DNA of 64,000 nt, from contig NZ_CP089414.1 in the NCBI RefSeq assembly GCF_022394535.1, forward strand, positions 4,092,001-4,156,000, read 5' to 3'. How positions within the stretch are numbered: the first letter of the stretch is position 1; each line of letters starts with the position of its first letter. The notes under the pieces are model-generated. The model was not told where the DNA came from. It did not search any database and saw only the letters and a list, made by a program, of their open reading frames with translations. Positions 1 through 8,390 of this stretch are shown here, one piece after another. Both the position numbers and the translations under genes were made by a program. This DNA comes from Dyella terrae (GTDB taxonomy: Bacteria; Pseudomonadota; Gammaproteobacteria; Xanthomonadales; Rhodanobacteraceae).

Positions 1-12
1 GAGCCCTTTGCA

Positions 13-38
13 CTTGCGGCGCCTTTCGGCGCCGCAAG
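13..38 (-). terminator. Hairpin downstream of 6S RNA
   Basis: Perfect 11-bp inverted repeat (CTTGCGGCGCC / GGCGCCGCAAG, 4-nt loop) just past the 3' end of the 6S-like RNA on the minus strand. No U tract follows, so a terminator role is inferred from position only. Confidence 0.35.
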
Positions 39-51
39 TAGGGAATGAGGT

Positions 52-241
52 GGCGTTAACCGCGGTGCCGCTGCCCACCAAACGACCTTGATCCACGATG
101 GATCAGGTGGGAGGGCGACATGGTCTCAAGGCTTTCCGCACGCGGCGGACATGCACAACGACCAATGAAAAGCCGACCCGGGGCCGTATTTAGGAACAAG
201 GCAAATGTAAGAGTGTGCTGGCGCACACCGCAGATAACGCC
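52..241 (-). ncRNA. ssrS: 6S RNA (candidate)
   Basis: This 190-nt noncoding stretch lies downstream of zapA on the same strand, the place 6S RNA usually holds in gammaproteobacteria. Its two ends pair: GGCGTTA with TAACGCC and then GCGGTG with CACCGC, forming the closing stem. Towards the 3' half the minus strand reads CCTTGAGAC, then a CTGATCC/GGATCAAGG hairpin and GGTGGGCAGCGG, the same order of elements as in E. coli 6S RNA. 6S RNA mimics an open promoter and binds the sigma-70 holoenzyme in stationary phase. The call rests on synteny and fold seen by eye; a covariance-model search would settle it. Confidence 0.72.
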
Positions 242-246
242 GTGGA

Positions 247-570
247 CTATTTTATGTGGGCAGCGAGTGCGGCTTCAAGCTTGCGACGCAATGCGGTGAT
301 GCCGTCAGTCACGCTCTGATCAGAGCCAGTGTGCTGCTTGCGCAGCGCCAGGAACTCGTGCGTGACGCTGATAGCCGCCAGCACGGCCAGGCGGTCGAAG
401 CCCGGCGCCTTGGCGTTGGCACGCAATTCGCGCATCTTGCGATCGAGGTAGGCGGCGGATTCCAGCAGCCCTTCGCGCTCTTCCGGCGCGCAGGCGATCA
501 GGAATTCGCGATCCACCAGTCGCAGGGCGACCGGTTCGTTGGCGGTGGTACCCAAATTGCTCTCAGCCAT
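247..570 (-). CDS. zapA: Cell division protein ZapA
   Basis: This 107-aa protein has the ZapA pattern: a short N-terminal beta segment (VALRLVDREFLIACAPEE), then a long helix (DRKMRELRAN... RLAVLAAISVTHEFLAL) and a C-terminal coiled-coil tail. ZapA is a cytosolic protein that crosslinks FtsZ protofilaments at the Z ring. It overlaps the upstream zapB-like gene by 8 bp, so the two are probably co-transcribed, and the 6S-like RNA follows. Length is normal for the family (about 100 aa). Confidence 0.9.
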   Translation of the reverse strand: MAESNLGTTANEPVALRLVDREFLIACAPEEREGLLESAAYLDRKMRELRANAKAPGFDRLAVLAAISVTHEFLALRKQHTGSDQSVTDGITALRRKLEAALAAHIK

Positions 571-802
571 TGTTCTCGAGCGCCTTCAGTCGCTGGATCA
601 TTGCCTCGACACGGCTGCGCGCCTGTTCGTTGCGTGCCATGAGGCCGGCACGTTCACTGGCCAGCTGTTCCTGGCTGTGGCGCAGGCTGCGGTTTTCCTC
701 GTTGAGGCGACGCACGGTGTCAAGCAGCCGGTCGACTTGTTCGCCGAGGGCTGCAAGCTCTTGCTTGACGGGGTCTGGCTTGACGGAATCGGGCACGCTC
801 AT
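563..802 (-). CDS. TIGR02449-type small coiled-coil protein (ZapB-like)
   Basis: This 79-aa protein is nearly all heptad-like coiled coil (LGEQVDRLLDTVRRLNEEN, then a Q/E/R-rich helix to the end). Small proteins of this type sit directly upstream of zapA in many Xanthomonadales and pseudomonads and are thought to help ZapA at the division site. It starts at ATG 802 and overlaps zapA by 8 bp. The division role is inferred from the neighbour and the coiled coil. Confidence 0.75.
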   Translation of the reverse strand: MSVPDSVKPDPVKQELAALGEQVDRLLDTVRRLNEENRSLRHSQEQLASERAGLMARNEQARSRVEAMIQRLKALENNG

Positions 803-904
803 GGGCGGAAACTATAACAGGAGGCCTGCCGAAAGCAGCAGGCTGGCGGACGTTCTGGGAACCAGTGCATTAAACTCGTGCATTGTCTTGAAAGGAGCCC
901 CGCC

Positions 905-1468
905 ATGACAGCAAACGAGCCCATTGGCTACGACGAATTGGACGCCGCGGCAGCCCGCCTGCAACTGGCGGAGGATGCGAGTGGCCTGCATGGATCGCTA
1001 TGCGGGTTCCTGGCCGGTGGTGGCCGCGTGGGCCGACAATCGTTGGTGGCGGTGTTGCACTTGGATGCCGAGGCCGCCACGCCGTCGCCGGGCGATCAAG
1101 CGTTGCTGGAGCGCCTGGTTAAGCAGACGGAATCCGAGCTGGCCGACCCCGAGCTGGGTTTCGAGCCGTTGCTGCCGGCGGACGATCGGCCGGTGACCGA
1201 GCGCGCCGATGCCCTCGTTGACTGGTGTCGCGGTTTCCTCGGTGGCTTCGGTCTGGGCGGCGCCGAGACGCACGGCAAGTTGTCCGATGAAGCGCAGGAG
1301 ATCCTCAAGGATCTCGGCACCATCGCGGCATCGTCCTTCGAATTTGGCGAGGAGGCTGAAGATGAGGATTCGCTGATCGAAGTCCATGAGTTTGTGCGCA
1401 TGGGCGCGATGCTGCTGTTTGCGGAATGCTCGAACCGCCACGATTCCAGCAACGACACCGTGCATTGA
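905..1468 (+). CDS. UPF0149 family protein (YgfB-like)
   Basis: This protein of about 187 aa begins with the UPF0149 signature: a region like YDELDAAAARLQLAEDASGLHGSLCGFLAGG, and later WCRGFLGGFGLGG. It ends with an acidic helix-rich stretch. The start at 905 is chosen because AAAGGAG precedes it; a longer frame begins at 878. It is divergent from zapA and overlaps the start of pepP, the usual gene order (ygfB-pepP). YgfB-type proteins are cytosolic; the molecular role is poorly known. Confidence 0.88.
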   Translation: MTANEPIGYDELDAAAARLQLAEDASGLHGSLCGFLAGGGRVGRQSLVAVLHLDAEAATPSPGDQALLERLVKQTESELADPELGFEPLLPADDRPVTERADALVDWCRGFLGGFGLGGAETHGKLSDEAQEILKDLGTIAASSFEFGEEAEDEDSLIEVHEFVRMGAMLLFAECSNRHDSSNDTVH

Positions 1469-2775
1469 ATATTTCGTCCGAAGAGTACGCTCGTCGGCGC
1501 CGCCAGTTGATGCGCATGGCGGGCGAGGATGCTGTGCTCTTGATCGCCGCCGCGCCCGAACGTGTACGCAACGCGGATGCCAACTGGCCGTATCGGCAGG
1601 ATTCGGATCTGCATTATCTCTCGGGTTTTCCCGAACCCGATGCCGTGCTGGCGCTGTTGCCGGGCCGCAAGCACGGCGAGGCCGTGCTGTTTTGTCGTGA
1701 GCGCGACGAGGAACACGAGCGCTGGCACGGTGAATCCATCGGCACCGATCGTGCCGTGAGCGAACACGGCATGGACGATGCGTTCCCCATCGACGACATC
1801 GACGACATCCTGCCCGGCATGATCGAGGGCAGGGCGCGTGTCTACTGCCATTTCGGTCGCGAACCCGAGTTCGACGCCCGCTTACTGAGCTGGATGCGTC
1901 GTCTGCGCCAGCTGCGCGGGGGCGGTGTGGTGCCGAAAGAGTTCGTGGCGTTGGGGCATCTGCTCCACGACCTGCGTCTGTACAAATCGCGCGGCGAGCT
2001 GAAGCTGATGCGTGACTCGGCATCGATCGCCGCCGAGGCGCATCGTGCGGCCATGCAATCGGCCATCGCTGGCCGCCATGAATACGAAGTGGAAGCCGAG
2101 ATCCTGCGCGTTATGCGCAGCCGCGGTGCGGTTCCGGCGTTTCCACCCATCGTGGCCGGTGGCGCGCATGCCTGCGTGATGCATTACACAGCCAATCGCG
2201 CCATGTTGCGCGATGGCGAGCTTTTGCTGGTGGACGCCGGTGCGGAAGTGGATTGTTATGCGTCAGACATCACCCGCACCTTTCCCGTAAATGGCCGCTA
2301 CAGCCGCGAGCAGCGCGCCCTGTACGAAGTGGTGCTGGCTGCGCAGCTGGCGGCCATCGACGAAGTGCTGCCCGGGCGTGCGTTCAGTGCGGCGCACGAG
2401 GTGGCCGTGCAGGTGATTTGCGAAGGGTTGTGCGCACTCGGCCTGATCAAGGGCGCGGCTGACGATGCCGTCGCCGACGGCAGCTACAAGCGTTTCTTTC
2501 CGGCCAAGACCGGGCACTGGCTAGGCCTCGATGTGCACGACGTCGGCGACTACCGCGTGGATGGCGAGCCGCGCGTGCTCGAGCCGGGCATGGTGGTGAC
2601 GGTTGAGCCGGGCATCTACGTGCCGCCGGGTGATTTCACCGTGGCCGAACGCTGGCGTGGTATCGGTATCCGCATTGAAGACGACATAGCGGTGACCAAG
2701 GATGGCCACGACGTGCTGACCGACGGCGTGCCCAAGGATGCGGACGAGATCGAGGCCCTGTTGGCTTCGCGTTGA
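1465..2775 (+). CDS. pepP: Xaa-Pro aminopeptidase PepP
   Basis: This M24 metallopeptidase removes an N-terminal residue that precedes proline. It has the AMP_N domain (about residues 3-130) and a pita-bread catalytic domain. The metal ligands are visible: two Asp in VDAGAEVDCYASDITRTFP (about 257 and 268), His in TGHWLGLDVHD, Glu in VEPGIY and Glu in IRIEDD. The likely start is TTG at 1465, overlapping the UPF0149 stop (TTGA), because family members begin close to (S)EEYARRRRQL. An ATG at 1426 in the same frame would add 13 unconserved residues. Confidence 0.93.
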   Translation: MNISSEEYARRRRQLMRMAGEDAVLLIAAAPERVRNADANWPYRQDSDLHYLSGFPEPDAVLALLPGRKHGEAVLFCRERDEEHERWHGESIGTDRAVSEHGMDDAFPIDDIDDILPGMIEGRARVYCHFGREPEFDARLLSWMRRLRQLRGGGVVPKEFVALGHLLHDLRLYKSRGELKLMRDSASIAAEAHRAAMQSAIAGRHEYEVEAEILRVMRSRGAVPAFPPIVAGGAHACVMHYTANRAMLRDGELLLVDAGAEVDCYASDITRTFPVNGRYSREQRALYEVVLAAQLAAIDEVLPGRAFSAAHEVAVQVICEGLCALGLIKGAADDAVADGSYKRFFPAKTGHWLGLDVHDVGDYRVDGEPRVLEPGMVVTVEPGIYVPPGDFTVAERWRGIGIRIEDDIAVTKDGHDVLTDGVPKDADEIEALLASR

Positions 2776-2789
2776 GCTGCTTCTTCGTG

Positions 2790-2816
2790 GTGGGAGCGCA
2801 CCGCGTGCGCTCCCAC
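2790..2816. terminator. Bidirectional hairpin between pepP and cydX
   Basis: An 11-bp perfect inverted repeat (GTGGGAGCGCA / TGCGCTCCCAC, 5-nt loop) sits between two convergent genes. The core GTGGGAGCGCA also matches a dispersed Xanthomonadales palindrome, so it may be a repeat element that serves as a terminator. There is no T tract. Confidence 0.5.
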
Positions 2817-2829
2817 CATGCATTGGCCG

Positions 2830-2961
2830 TCACCGCCCTGGTGGGTGCGGATCCTTGCGTTGATGTGCTTCGTCGGTTGCCTGCACCTCGTACCACATGG
2901 CATTGAGGATGCCGAACGCTGTAGCCAGGCCGAGGCCGAGAATCCAGGAGAAATACCACAT
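2830..2961 (-). CDS. cydX: Cytochrome bd oxidase small subunit CydX
   Basis: This small gene of 43 codons is read directly from the minus strand: MWYFSWILGLGLATAFGILN, then AMWYEVQATDE and a basic tail. The MWYFSWILG start is the hallmark of CydX/YbgT, a one-helix subunit that stabilises the haem groups of cytochrome bd. It lies 15 nt after cydB with an AGAGAGG ribosome site. Confidence 0.92.
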   Translation of the reverse strand: MWYFSWILGLGLATAFGILNAMWYEVQATDEAHQRKDPHPPGR

Positions 2962-2976
2962 GGCGTCGTTCCTCTC

Positions 2977-4107
2977 TCAGTAGCCGTGGCCGGAGTGGCG
3001 CACGTGGTCTAGCGTGACGCGGCCGCGCATCACGTGGTACACCCAGCTGGTGTAGATGATGATGATGGGCATGAAAATAATCGTCATGGCCAACATCAGT
3101 CCCAGCGTCCCCTGACTGGATGACGCATCCCAAACGGTGAGGCTCGAACGCGGGTCAAGGCGCGACGGCAGCAGGAACGGAAACAGCGCAAAGCCGGCAG
3201 AAAGAATGGTGCCCGCCACCATCAGGCTACTGCATATGAAGCCGCCCAACCCCTTTTTACCCACGGTGAGCTGCACGCCGATGGCGCCGGCAAAACCGAG
3301 TACGGGGGCCAGCCAGAAATACGGGTGCTCCATATAGCTGGCGAACCAGCTGCTGCCATGCGCCACCTGCTTGAAGAGCGGATTGGATACGCCATCCGTC
3401 ACCACTGGGCCGACGATGGCGTAGCCGGGCACGCCATAAGCGAGCCAGATGCCAGCGACGACGTAGAGCACCACATAGGCAAGCGTGGTCCAGCGCGCCA
3501 CGCGAACGGCACGGTCGGCGATGATGTGGTCAGCCTTGTACGCTGCCCAGCAGGCGCCGTGGGCCAGCAGCATGCTCAGCGAGACCAGGCCGGCGACCAG
3601 TGCGAACGGATGCAGCAATTCGAAGAAGCTGCCATGCCAGCTCATGCGCAGATCGTCGTCGAATTGAAACGGCGCACCCAGGAACAAGTTGCCGAAGGCT
3701 ACGCCCGAAATCAGCATCACCACGATGCCGGATGCGGTCAGCACGTAGTCCCACACGGTGCGCCAGCGTTCGTTGTGCACCTTGCCGCGGAAGTTGAAGC
3801 CCACAGGCCGCAGGATGAGTGCTACCAGCACCAGGAAAATCGCCAGGTACATGCCGGAGAACGACACCGCATAAAGCTGTGGCCACGCCGCAAACGCCGC
3901 GCCGCCGCCCAGCACGAACCACACCTGATTGCCTTCCCAGGTGGGCTCGATGGTTTCCAGCATCACCAGCCGCTCGTCTTCGGTCTTGCCTAGCACGCGC
4001 AGCAGCGCTGCGATGCCGAAATCGAAGCCATCCATGATGGCAAAGCCGATCAGCAGCACACCGAGCAGGGCCCACCAGATCACGCGTAGCGTTTCATAGT
4101 CGAACAT
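2977..4107 (-). CDS. cydB: Cytochrome bd ubiquinol oxidase subunit II
   Basis: This 376-aa inner-membrane protein begins with the CydB pattern (WWALLGVLLIGFAIMDGFDFG) and contains LETIEPTWEGNQVWFVLGG. It has about nine predicted membrane helices. With CydA it forms the bd-type quinol oxidase that reduces O2 at low oxygen. It is 10 nt downstream of cydA and is followed by cydX. Length is close to E. coli CydB. Confidence 0.96.
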   Translation of the reverse strand: MFDYETLRVIWWALLGVLLIGFAIMDGFDFGIAALLRVLGKTEDERLVMLETIEPTWEGNQVWFVLGGGAAFAAWPQLYAVSFSGMYLAIFLVLVALILRPVGFNFRGKVHNERWRTVWDYVLTASGIVVMLISGVAFGNLFLGAPFQFDDDLRMSWHGSFFELLHPFALVAGLVSLSMLLAHGACWAAYKADHIIADRAVRVARWTTLAYVVLYVVAGIWLAYGVPGYAIVGPVVTDGVSNPLFKQVAHGSSWFASYMEHPYFWLAPVLGFAGAIGVQLTVGKKGLGGFICSSLMVAGTILSAGFALFPFLLPSRLDPRSSLTVWDASSSQGTLGLMLAMTIIFMPIIIIYTSWVYHVMRGRVTLDHVRHSGHGY

Positions 4108-4117
4108 GGCGTTCTCC

Positions 4118-5698
4118 TCAGGCGTGGGCCGGTGCGGTGGTGACGGCGGGCGCCGGTTCGGTCGGCGGCCATAGGCCGAGTCCGTCCGGGCCCTTCTTCG
4201 CGTACTTCACCATCAGCACGGCATCGATGATGGCCAGCACGCTGTAGAACAGCACGAAGCCCGCCAGCGATGTCCACACCTGTCCGGCCGTGACGCTGGA
4301 CACACCCAAAGCCGTCGGCAGGATGCCTTCAATAGACCAGGGCTGGCGGCCGTATTCGGCCACGATCCAACCCAGTTCGGCGGCAAGCCACGGCAACGGC
4401 AGGCTCCACAGGGCGAGCTTGAGCAGCCAGCGGCGCTTGTCGAGCTGGCGCTTACTCGCCTGCCAGAACATAACGCCGAACAGCAGGATGAAATAGAAGC
4501 CGCAGGCCACCATCAGGCGGAATGACCAGAACAACACGGGCACATTCGGGATGGTGCTGTCGGCCGCCTTCTGGATATCCGCTGGCGTGGCCTTGCGCGG
4601 GTCGTCCATGAAGCGCTTGAGCAGCAGCGCATAACCCATGTCCTTGTCGTGCGTGGCCAGTACATTCTTGGCCTGCTCGTTGTTCTTGTCCTGGCGCAGC
4701 GCCAGCATCGCGTCGTAGGCGAGGATGCCGTTGTTGATGCGGCCCTTGGTGTCTTCCACCAAATTGGCGATGCCCGGAATCGGTTTGTCGATGGAACGCG
4801 TGCCGATCAGGCCCATCACCCACGGGATGCGCAACGCATAGTGCGTGGTGTGGTTCTCCACGTCCGGCACGCCGATCAGCGTAAAGGACGCGGGTGCGGG
4901 TTCGGTTTCCCACATGGCCTCAATGGCCGCCATCTTCATCTTCTGGTTCTCGGAGACGGCGTAACCGGACTCATCGCCCAGCACCACCACCGACAGCGCG
5001 GCGGCCAGACCGAAGCTGGCGGCGACCGTCATCGAGCGCTTGGCGAAATCGGTGTTGCGTCCCTTCAGCAAGTACCAAGCGCTGATGGACAGCACGAACA
5101 TCGAGCCCACCACGTAGCCGGCGCTTACCGTATGCACGAACTTGGCTTGGGCGACGGGGTTGAACATCACCTCGGTAAACGAGGTCACCTCCATGCGCAT
5201 GGTTTGCGCGTTGAAGGCCGAGCCCACCGGATTCTGCATCCAGCCGTTGGCGATGAGGATCCACAGCGCGGAGAGGTTGGTGCCCAGCGCGAGGAACCAG
5301 GTGGTCAGCAGATGCGACACCCGCGACATGCGGTTCCAGCCCATGAAGAACAGGCCGACCAGCGTCGCCTCGAGGAAGAACGCCATCAGGCCCTCGATGG
5401 CCAGCGGCGTGCCGAACACGTCGCCCACGTAATGTGCGTAGTACGCCCAGTTCATGCCGAACTGGAATTCCATGGTGACGCCAGTGGCGACACCCATGGC
5501 GAAGTTGATGCCGAACAGCACGCCCCAGAACTGCACCATGCGCTTCCAGACTTCGCGCCCGGTCATCACATAGACACTCTCCATGATGGCGAGGATCCAC
5601 ACGATGCCCAAGGTGAGCGGCACGAACAGGAAGTGATAGAGCGCGGTCAGCGCGAACTGCAGGCGTGAGAGCGTGACGACATCGGAGTCGATGATCAT
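4118..5698 (-). CDS. cydA: Cytochrome bd ubiquinol oxidase subunit I
   Basis: This 526-aa membrane protein carries the three haem sites of the oxidase. The start ATG 5698 gives MIIDSDVVTLSRLQFALTAL; His22 in LYHFLFVPLT is the haem b595 ligand, and QFGMNWAYYAHYVGD and the GRQPW motif of the quinol site are present. An upstream in-frame ATG at 5803 lies inside cydP and is rejected. It overlaps cydP by 4 bp and leads into cydB and cydX. Confidence 0.96.
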   Translation of the reverse strand: MIIDSDVVTLSRLQFALTALYHFLFVPLTLGIVWILAIMESVYVMTGREVWKRMVQFWGVLFGINFAMGVATGVTMEFQFGMNWAYYAHYVGDVFGTPLAIEGLMAFFLEATLVGLFFMGWNRMSRVSHLLTTWFLALGTNLSALWILIANGWMQNPVGSAFNAQTMRMEVTSFTEVMFNPVAQAKFVHTVSAGYVVGSMFVLSISAWYLLKGRNTDFAKRSMTVAASFGLAAALSVVVLGDESGYAVSENQKMKMAAIEAMWETEPAPASFTLIGVPDVENHTTHYALRIPWVMGLIGTRSIDKPIPGIANLVEDTKGRINNGILAYDAMLALRQDKNNEQAKNVLATHDKDMGYALLLKRFMDDPRKATPADIQKAADSTIPNVPVLFWSFRLMVACGFYFILLFGVMFWQASKRQLDKRRWLLKLALWSLPLPWLAAELGWIVAEYGRQPWSIEGILPTALGVSSVTAGQVWTSLAGFVLFYSVLAIIDAVLMVKYAKKGPDGLGLWPPTEPAPAVTTAPAHA

Positions 5699-5937
5699 GG
5701 GCTGTCTGCTTGCGGTGAGGAAGAGGAGGGTGCCGGTGCGAGCAGATGCTCGATGGCGGAAGGGCGGGTATCGGGTCGGGCGTAGTGTGCTGCGACTACC
5801 CACCAGATCAGCGAAATAAAGGCGATCTTGGCGAGCACCAGCAAGATCAACTCGCGCCCCAGTCGACGCAGTGGCGGCCTAGGTGGGTCGATGGAACCCG
5901 GGCTTGAACGGGCCGGCTCAACGGACGGCGTGGGCAT
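5695..5937 (-). CDS. cydP: Cytochrome oxidase small accessory protein CydP
   Basis: This 80-aa protein has a Pro/Arg-rich N-terminus and one membrane helix (about residues 28-50, ELILLVLAKIAFISLIWWVV). A gene of this kind precedes cydA in Xanthomonadales and is named CydP. It overlaps cydA by 4 bp, so it heads the operon cydP-cydA-cydB-cydX. The role is inferred from position; the family is associated with bd oxidase assembly. Confidence 0.75.
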   Translation of the reverse strand: MPTPSVEPARSSPGSIDPPRPPLRRLGRELILLVLAKIAFISLIWWVVAAHYARPDTRPSAIEHLLAPAPSSSSPQADSP

Positions 5938-6065
5938 GCTTCAGACCCCTGGTTTTACCTTGGGCGAGCATACGCAAGGAATGTGAAGTTGTCGTGCGGG
6001 ACGATGACGCAGTGGTGGATAGCCGCGTGGGCTGAAATGTCACTACGAGCGTGGGGCGTCCTGGT

Positions 6066-6109
6066 GTAGGTGTTTTTACCTACGGCCTGCCCGGGGCTTC
6101 CGGGCAGGC
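6066..6109. terminator. Two adjacent hairpins after pepQ
   Basis: GTAGGT-N6-ACCTAC (6066-6083) is followed by CCTGCCCGG-N5-CCGGGCAGG (6087-6109). They lie between the pepQ stop and the cydP upstream region. Neither has a clear U tract on the minus strand, so termination of pepQ here is an inference. Confidence 0.4.
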
Positions 6110-6138
6110 TCCTTCAAAAAGTGTTTCGTGCTTGCTGC

Positions 6139-7545
6139 TCAACCGATGAGTGCAAAGGCGTCGCGCGTGAGGTTCTCGGGTGCGCCATCGGTGCACACCA
6201 CGTCGTCTTCGATGCGGATGCCGCCATAGGGGCGGAAATGCGCTACACGTGACCAGTCGATATCGGCGGATACCGGTTTGGCACGCAGTTCGTCGAGCAA
6301 CATGTCGATGAAGTACAGACCAGGTTCGATCGTCACCACCATGCCTGGTTCGAGCACGCGGGTCATGCGCAGGTAGGGGTGACCCTGGGGCCGCGCGATG
6401 GCGCCGCCCGTTTCCGACGCCTGGAAGCCAGACACGTCATGCACCTGCAGGCCGATGGGATGACCCAGGCCATGCGGGAAGAAGGCGGCGGTGACACCCG
6501 ACGCCACGGCGCTCTCTGCGCTCATGCGAATGATGCCGTGCTCGCGAAGCACATCGGCCAGTACGTGGTGCGCGTGGATATGCAGCTCAGGGTAGCTCTG
6601 GCCCGCGCGCACCTTCGCCACGAAGCCTCGCTGCGCCACATCGACGCTGTCGATCAGTGCCTGGAACTCGTCGTGACCCTTGGCGGCGTAGGTGCGCGTA
6701 ATGTCACTCGCATAACCTGCGGCGCTGGCGCCCGCATCGATCAGGAACGAGCGGCTTTCCGCTGGCGCCTTGCGGTCGAAGTGCGTGTAATGAAGCACGG
6801 CGCCGTGTTCATTTAGACCTACGATGCTGGCGTAAGGCAGTTCGGCGTCGATCTGGCCCGCTGCGGCGAGATACGCCATGTGGATGCCGAACTCGCTCTC
6901 GCCCGCGTGGAAGGCGTGCTCCGCGGCGCGGTGCGCACGCGTGCCGATGCGGCTCGCCTCGCGCATCAGTTCCAGCTCGTACGGTGTCTTGTACGAGCGG
7001 TGCCAGTGCAGATAGTCGAGTACAGCCTGCGGGTTGTTTGCTTCGGCGCCTGGCACCTCTGGGCACTCCGGACCGAGGATGGCGCGACGCGTATATTCAC
7101 CGGGCAGGAGGGCGACGGCATCGGTGGCGTTGCGCACGATCTCGATGTCGAAGTGCTCGACCCAGTAGCCGCTTGGTGCTGCGGGCACCACATGCCAGTA
7201 ATCCTTGGGCTGCAGATAGATCAGCTTCGGTTTCTTGCCCGGCGTGTAAACGATCCAGCTCCCCGGGGTGTCGGTCAGCGGCAGCCAGTGGCGGAAATGC
7301 GGATTCGCGACGAAGGGGTAGTCCTGATCGTCGAGGAATTTGCGCAACGGCGATCCCGCCGCGATCACGAGGTGATCGAAGCCGCCCAATGCGAGCGCCT
7401 TGTCGGCGCGCTGGCGCAGGGTGGCGAGGTGCTGGGGATAGAGGGGGGGCGAGGCGGTCTTGCATGTTGACTCCGGGGAGGCGCCTGGGTGTTTGGGCGT
7501 TGGGGCGAAGGGGAGGGGGACATGATGGCGCGGTGGGGGCGGCAT
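6139..7545 (-). CDS. pepQ: Xaa-Pro dipeptidase (M24 family, PepQ-like)
   Basis: This M24 metallopeptidase has the bacterial prolidase pattern: an N-terminal domain beginning near LATLRQRADKALALGG and a catalytic domain with the ligands Asp/Asp (LIDAGASAAGYASDITRTY), His (PHGLGHPIGLQVHD), Glu (TIEPGLYF) and Glu (GIRIEDDV). It hydrolyses Xaa-Pro dipeptides. The N-terminus is problematic: the only in-frame start near the family start is ATG 7545, which adds a Pro-rich leader. A better-placed ATG at 7465 is out of frame by one base, the difference lying in a run of seven C (7443-7449 on the plus strand as G). With one C less, translation would read MQDRLAPLYPQHL and so on. Confidence 0.85.
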   Translation of the reverse strand: MPPPPRHHVPLPFAPTPKHPGASPESTCKTASPPLYPQHLATLRQRADKALALGGFDHLVIAAGSPLRKFLDDQDYPFVANPHFRHWLPLTDTPGSWIVYTPGKKPKLIYLQPKDYWHVVPAAPSGYWVEHFDIEIVRNATDAVALLPGEYTRRAILGPECPEVPGAEANNPQAVLDYLHWHRSYKTPYELELMREASRIGTRAHRAAEHAFHAGESEFGIHMAYLAAAGQIDAELPYASIVGLNEHGAVLHYTHFDRKAPAESRSFLIDAGASAAGYASDITRTYAAKGHDEFQALIDSVDVAQRGFVAKVRAGQSYPELHIHAHHVLADVLREHGIIRMSAESAVASGVTAAFFPHGLGHPIGLQVHDVSGFQASETGGAIARPQGHPYLRMTRVLEPGMVVTIEPGLYFIDMLLDELRAKPVSADIDWSRVAHFRPYGGIRIEDDVVCTDGAPENLTRDAFALIG

Positions 7546-8335
7546 CGCCAGTTTTGGGGGGCGCACTTTGCTCCCTCTCCCTTTTGGGGAGAGGGTTGGG
7601 GTGAGGGGTCGATCTAGCCTCGCCGTTTCATCTTTAGCCGTCAGCCCGGCGGAGGCCGGGGTCCAGTAGCGGTATCGCTTGGTTGTCGCGTGGTCGCGAC
7701 TTGGCTCGCCTGCGGCGGGCTTTCGCCCTCCTACCGGAGGCCGAGTCACTTTTCTTTGCTTGCCCACGCACGCGCAGGAGCGCGTGCGAACGGCGAAGCC
7801 GGCCCGAAGGGCGAAGGGCAGGATGCCCGGAGTAAAGAAAGTAACCCGAAGAAAGGGCACCCCCACTTGGCGCTGGCCGGTGAAGCCGGCCAGTTCGTGA
7901 GGGGCGGCCGGGCTTTTCGACAGGGCTCCTGCCCTGGCGAAAAGGGATCGGCATCCCTGCCGATCCCCCTGGGGGCCTTTTCGTCCACCCCTCACCGCCG
8001 CACAGGGGGCCCGAAGGTCAAATGCGAAAGCCCACGGCTCGTGCAGCTTTGCTGCACATCGCGTCGTGGCAGATCGCGTTGCTCCTGCCTTACAGCGCAA
8101 AGTCAGGGCAGACGGACGATGCCGTTACGTGGCGAGTTCTCCACATCGGTCGGGAAGCGTAGCGACTACCTGCTTTAAGTCCTTTCCGCCACGCCGCGGT
8201 GCGAAGCGCTCCGGGGTACCCGCTGTGTAGAGGCGAAGGTGGCCAAGCAACAACGTTCCTCACCCGTTCGGGCTTATCCCAGCGGCATGCTACGGGCGTT
8301 GGCCTGTCAGGCCATTTCTTTGGGTTACTTTTCTT
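7546..8335. repeat. Dispersed Xanthomonadales intergenic repeat block, no gene
   Basis: About 800 bp without a credible gene. It holds a CCCTCTCC/GGAGAGGG palindrome (7571-7606), a CCGTCAGCCC...GGTCCAGTAGC element (7638-7672), a GAGTCACTTTTCTTTGC motif (7743-7759) and a related inverted AAAGAAAGTAACCC stretch near 7835-7860. Open frames through it have the low-complexity look of repeat translation. Related pieces occur in inverted order at 50478-50694. Confidence 0.6.
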
Positions 8336-8366
8336 TTGGGCCAGTAAATGAGGTTCTATATATACT
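8336..8366 (+). promoter_or_regulatory. Possible sigma-70 promoter of the recombinase gene
   Basis: TTGGGC and TATATA are separated by 17 bp, 25-55 nt before the recombinase ATG at 8391. The match to consensus is moderate and the region is locally AT-rich. Confidence 0.35.
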
Positions 8367-8390
8367 CTCTATGTCGCTCAAGGATGACCC

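Noticed and set aside
998..2023. Minus-strand 341-aa frame over pepP
   Set aside because: Shadow of the UPF0149 and pepP genes in GC-rich DNA; Arg/Ala-rich with no motif.
4649..5668. Plus-strand 339-aa frame over cydA
   Set aside because: His/Arg/Gln-rich antisense shadow of cydA.
7560..8180. Long open frames on both strands (for example reading into pepQ from 8100)
   Set aside because: They translate dispersed intergenic repeats; low-complexity Arg/Pro/Gly-rich, no ribosome site, no domain.
8300..8390. tRNA gene as island attachment site
   Set aside because: No tRNA-like fold is visible at either flank of the accessory region.
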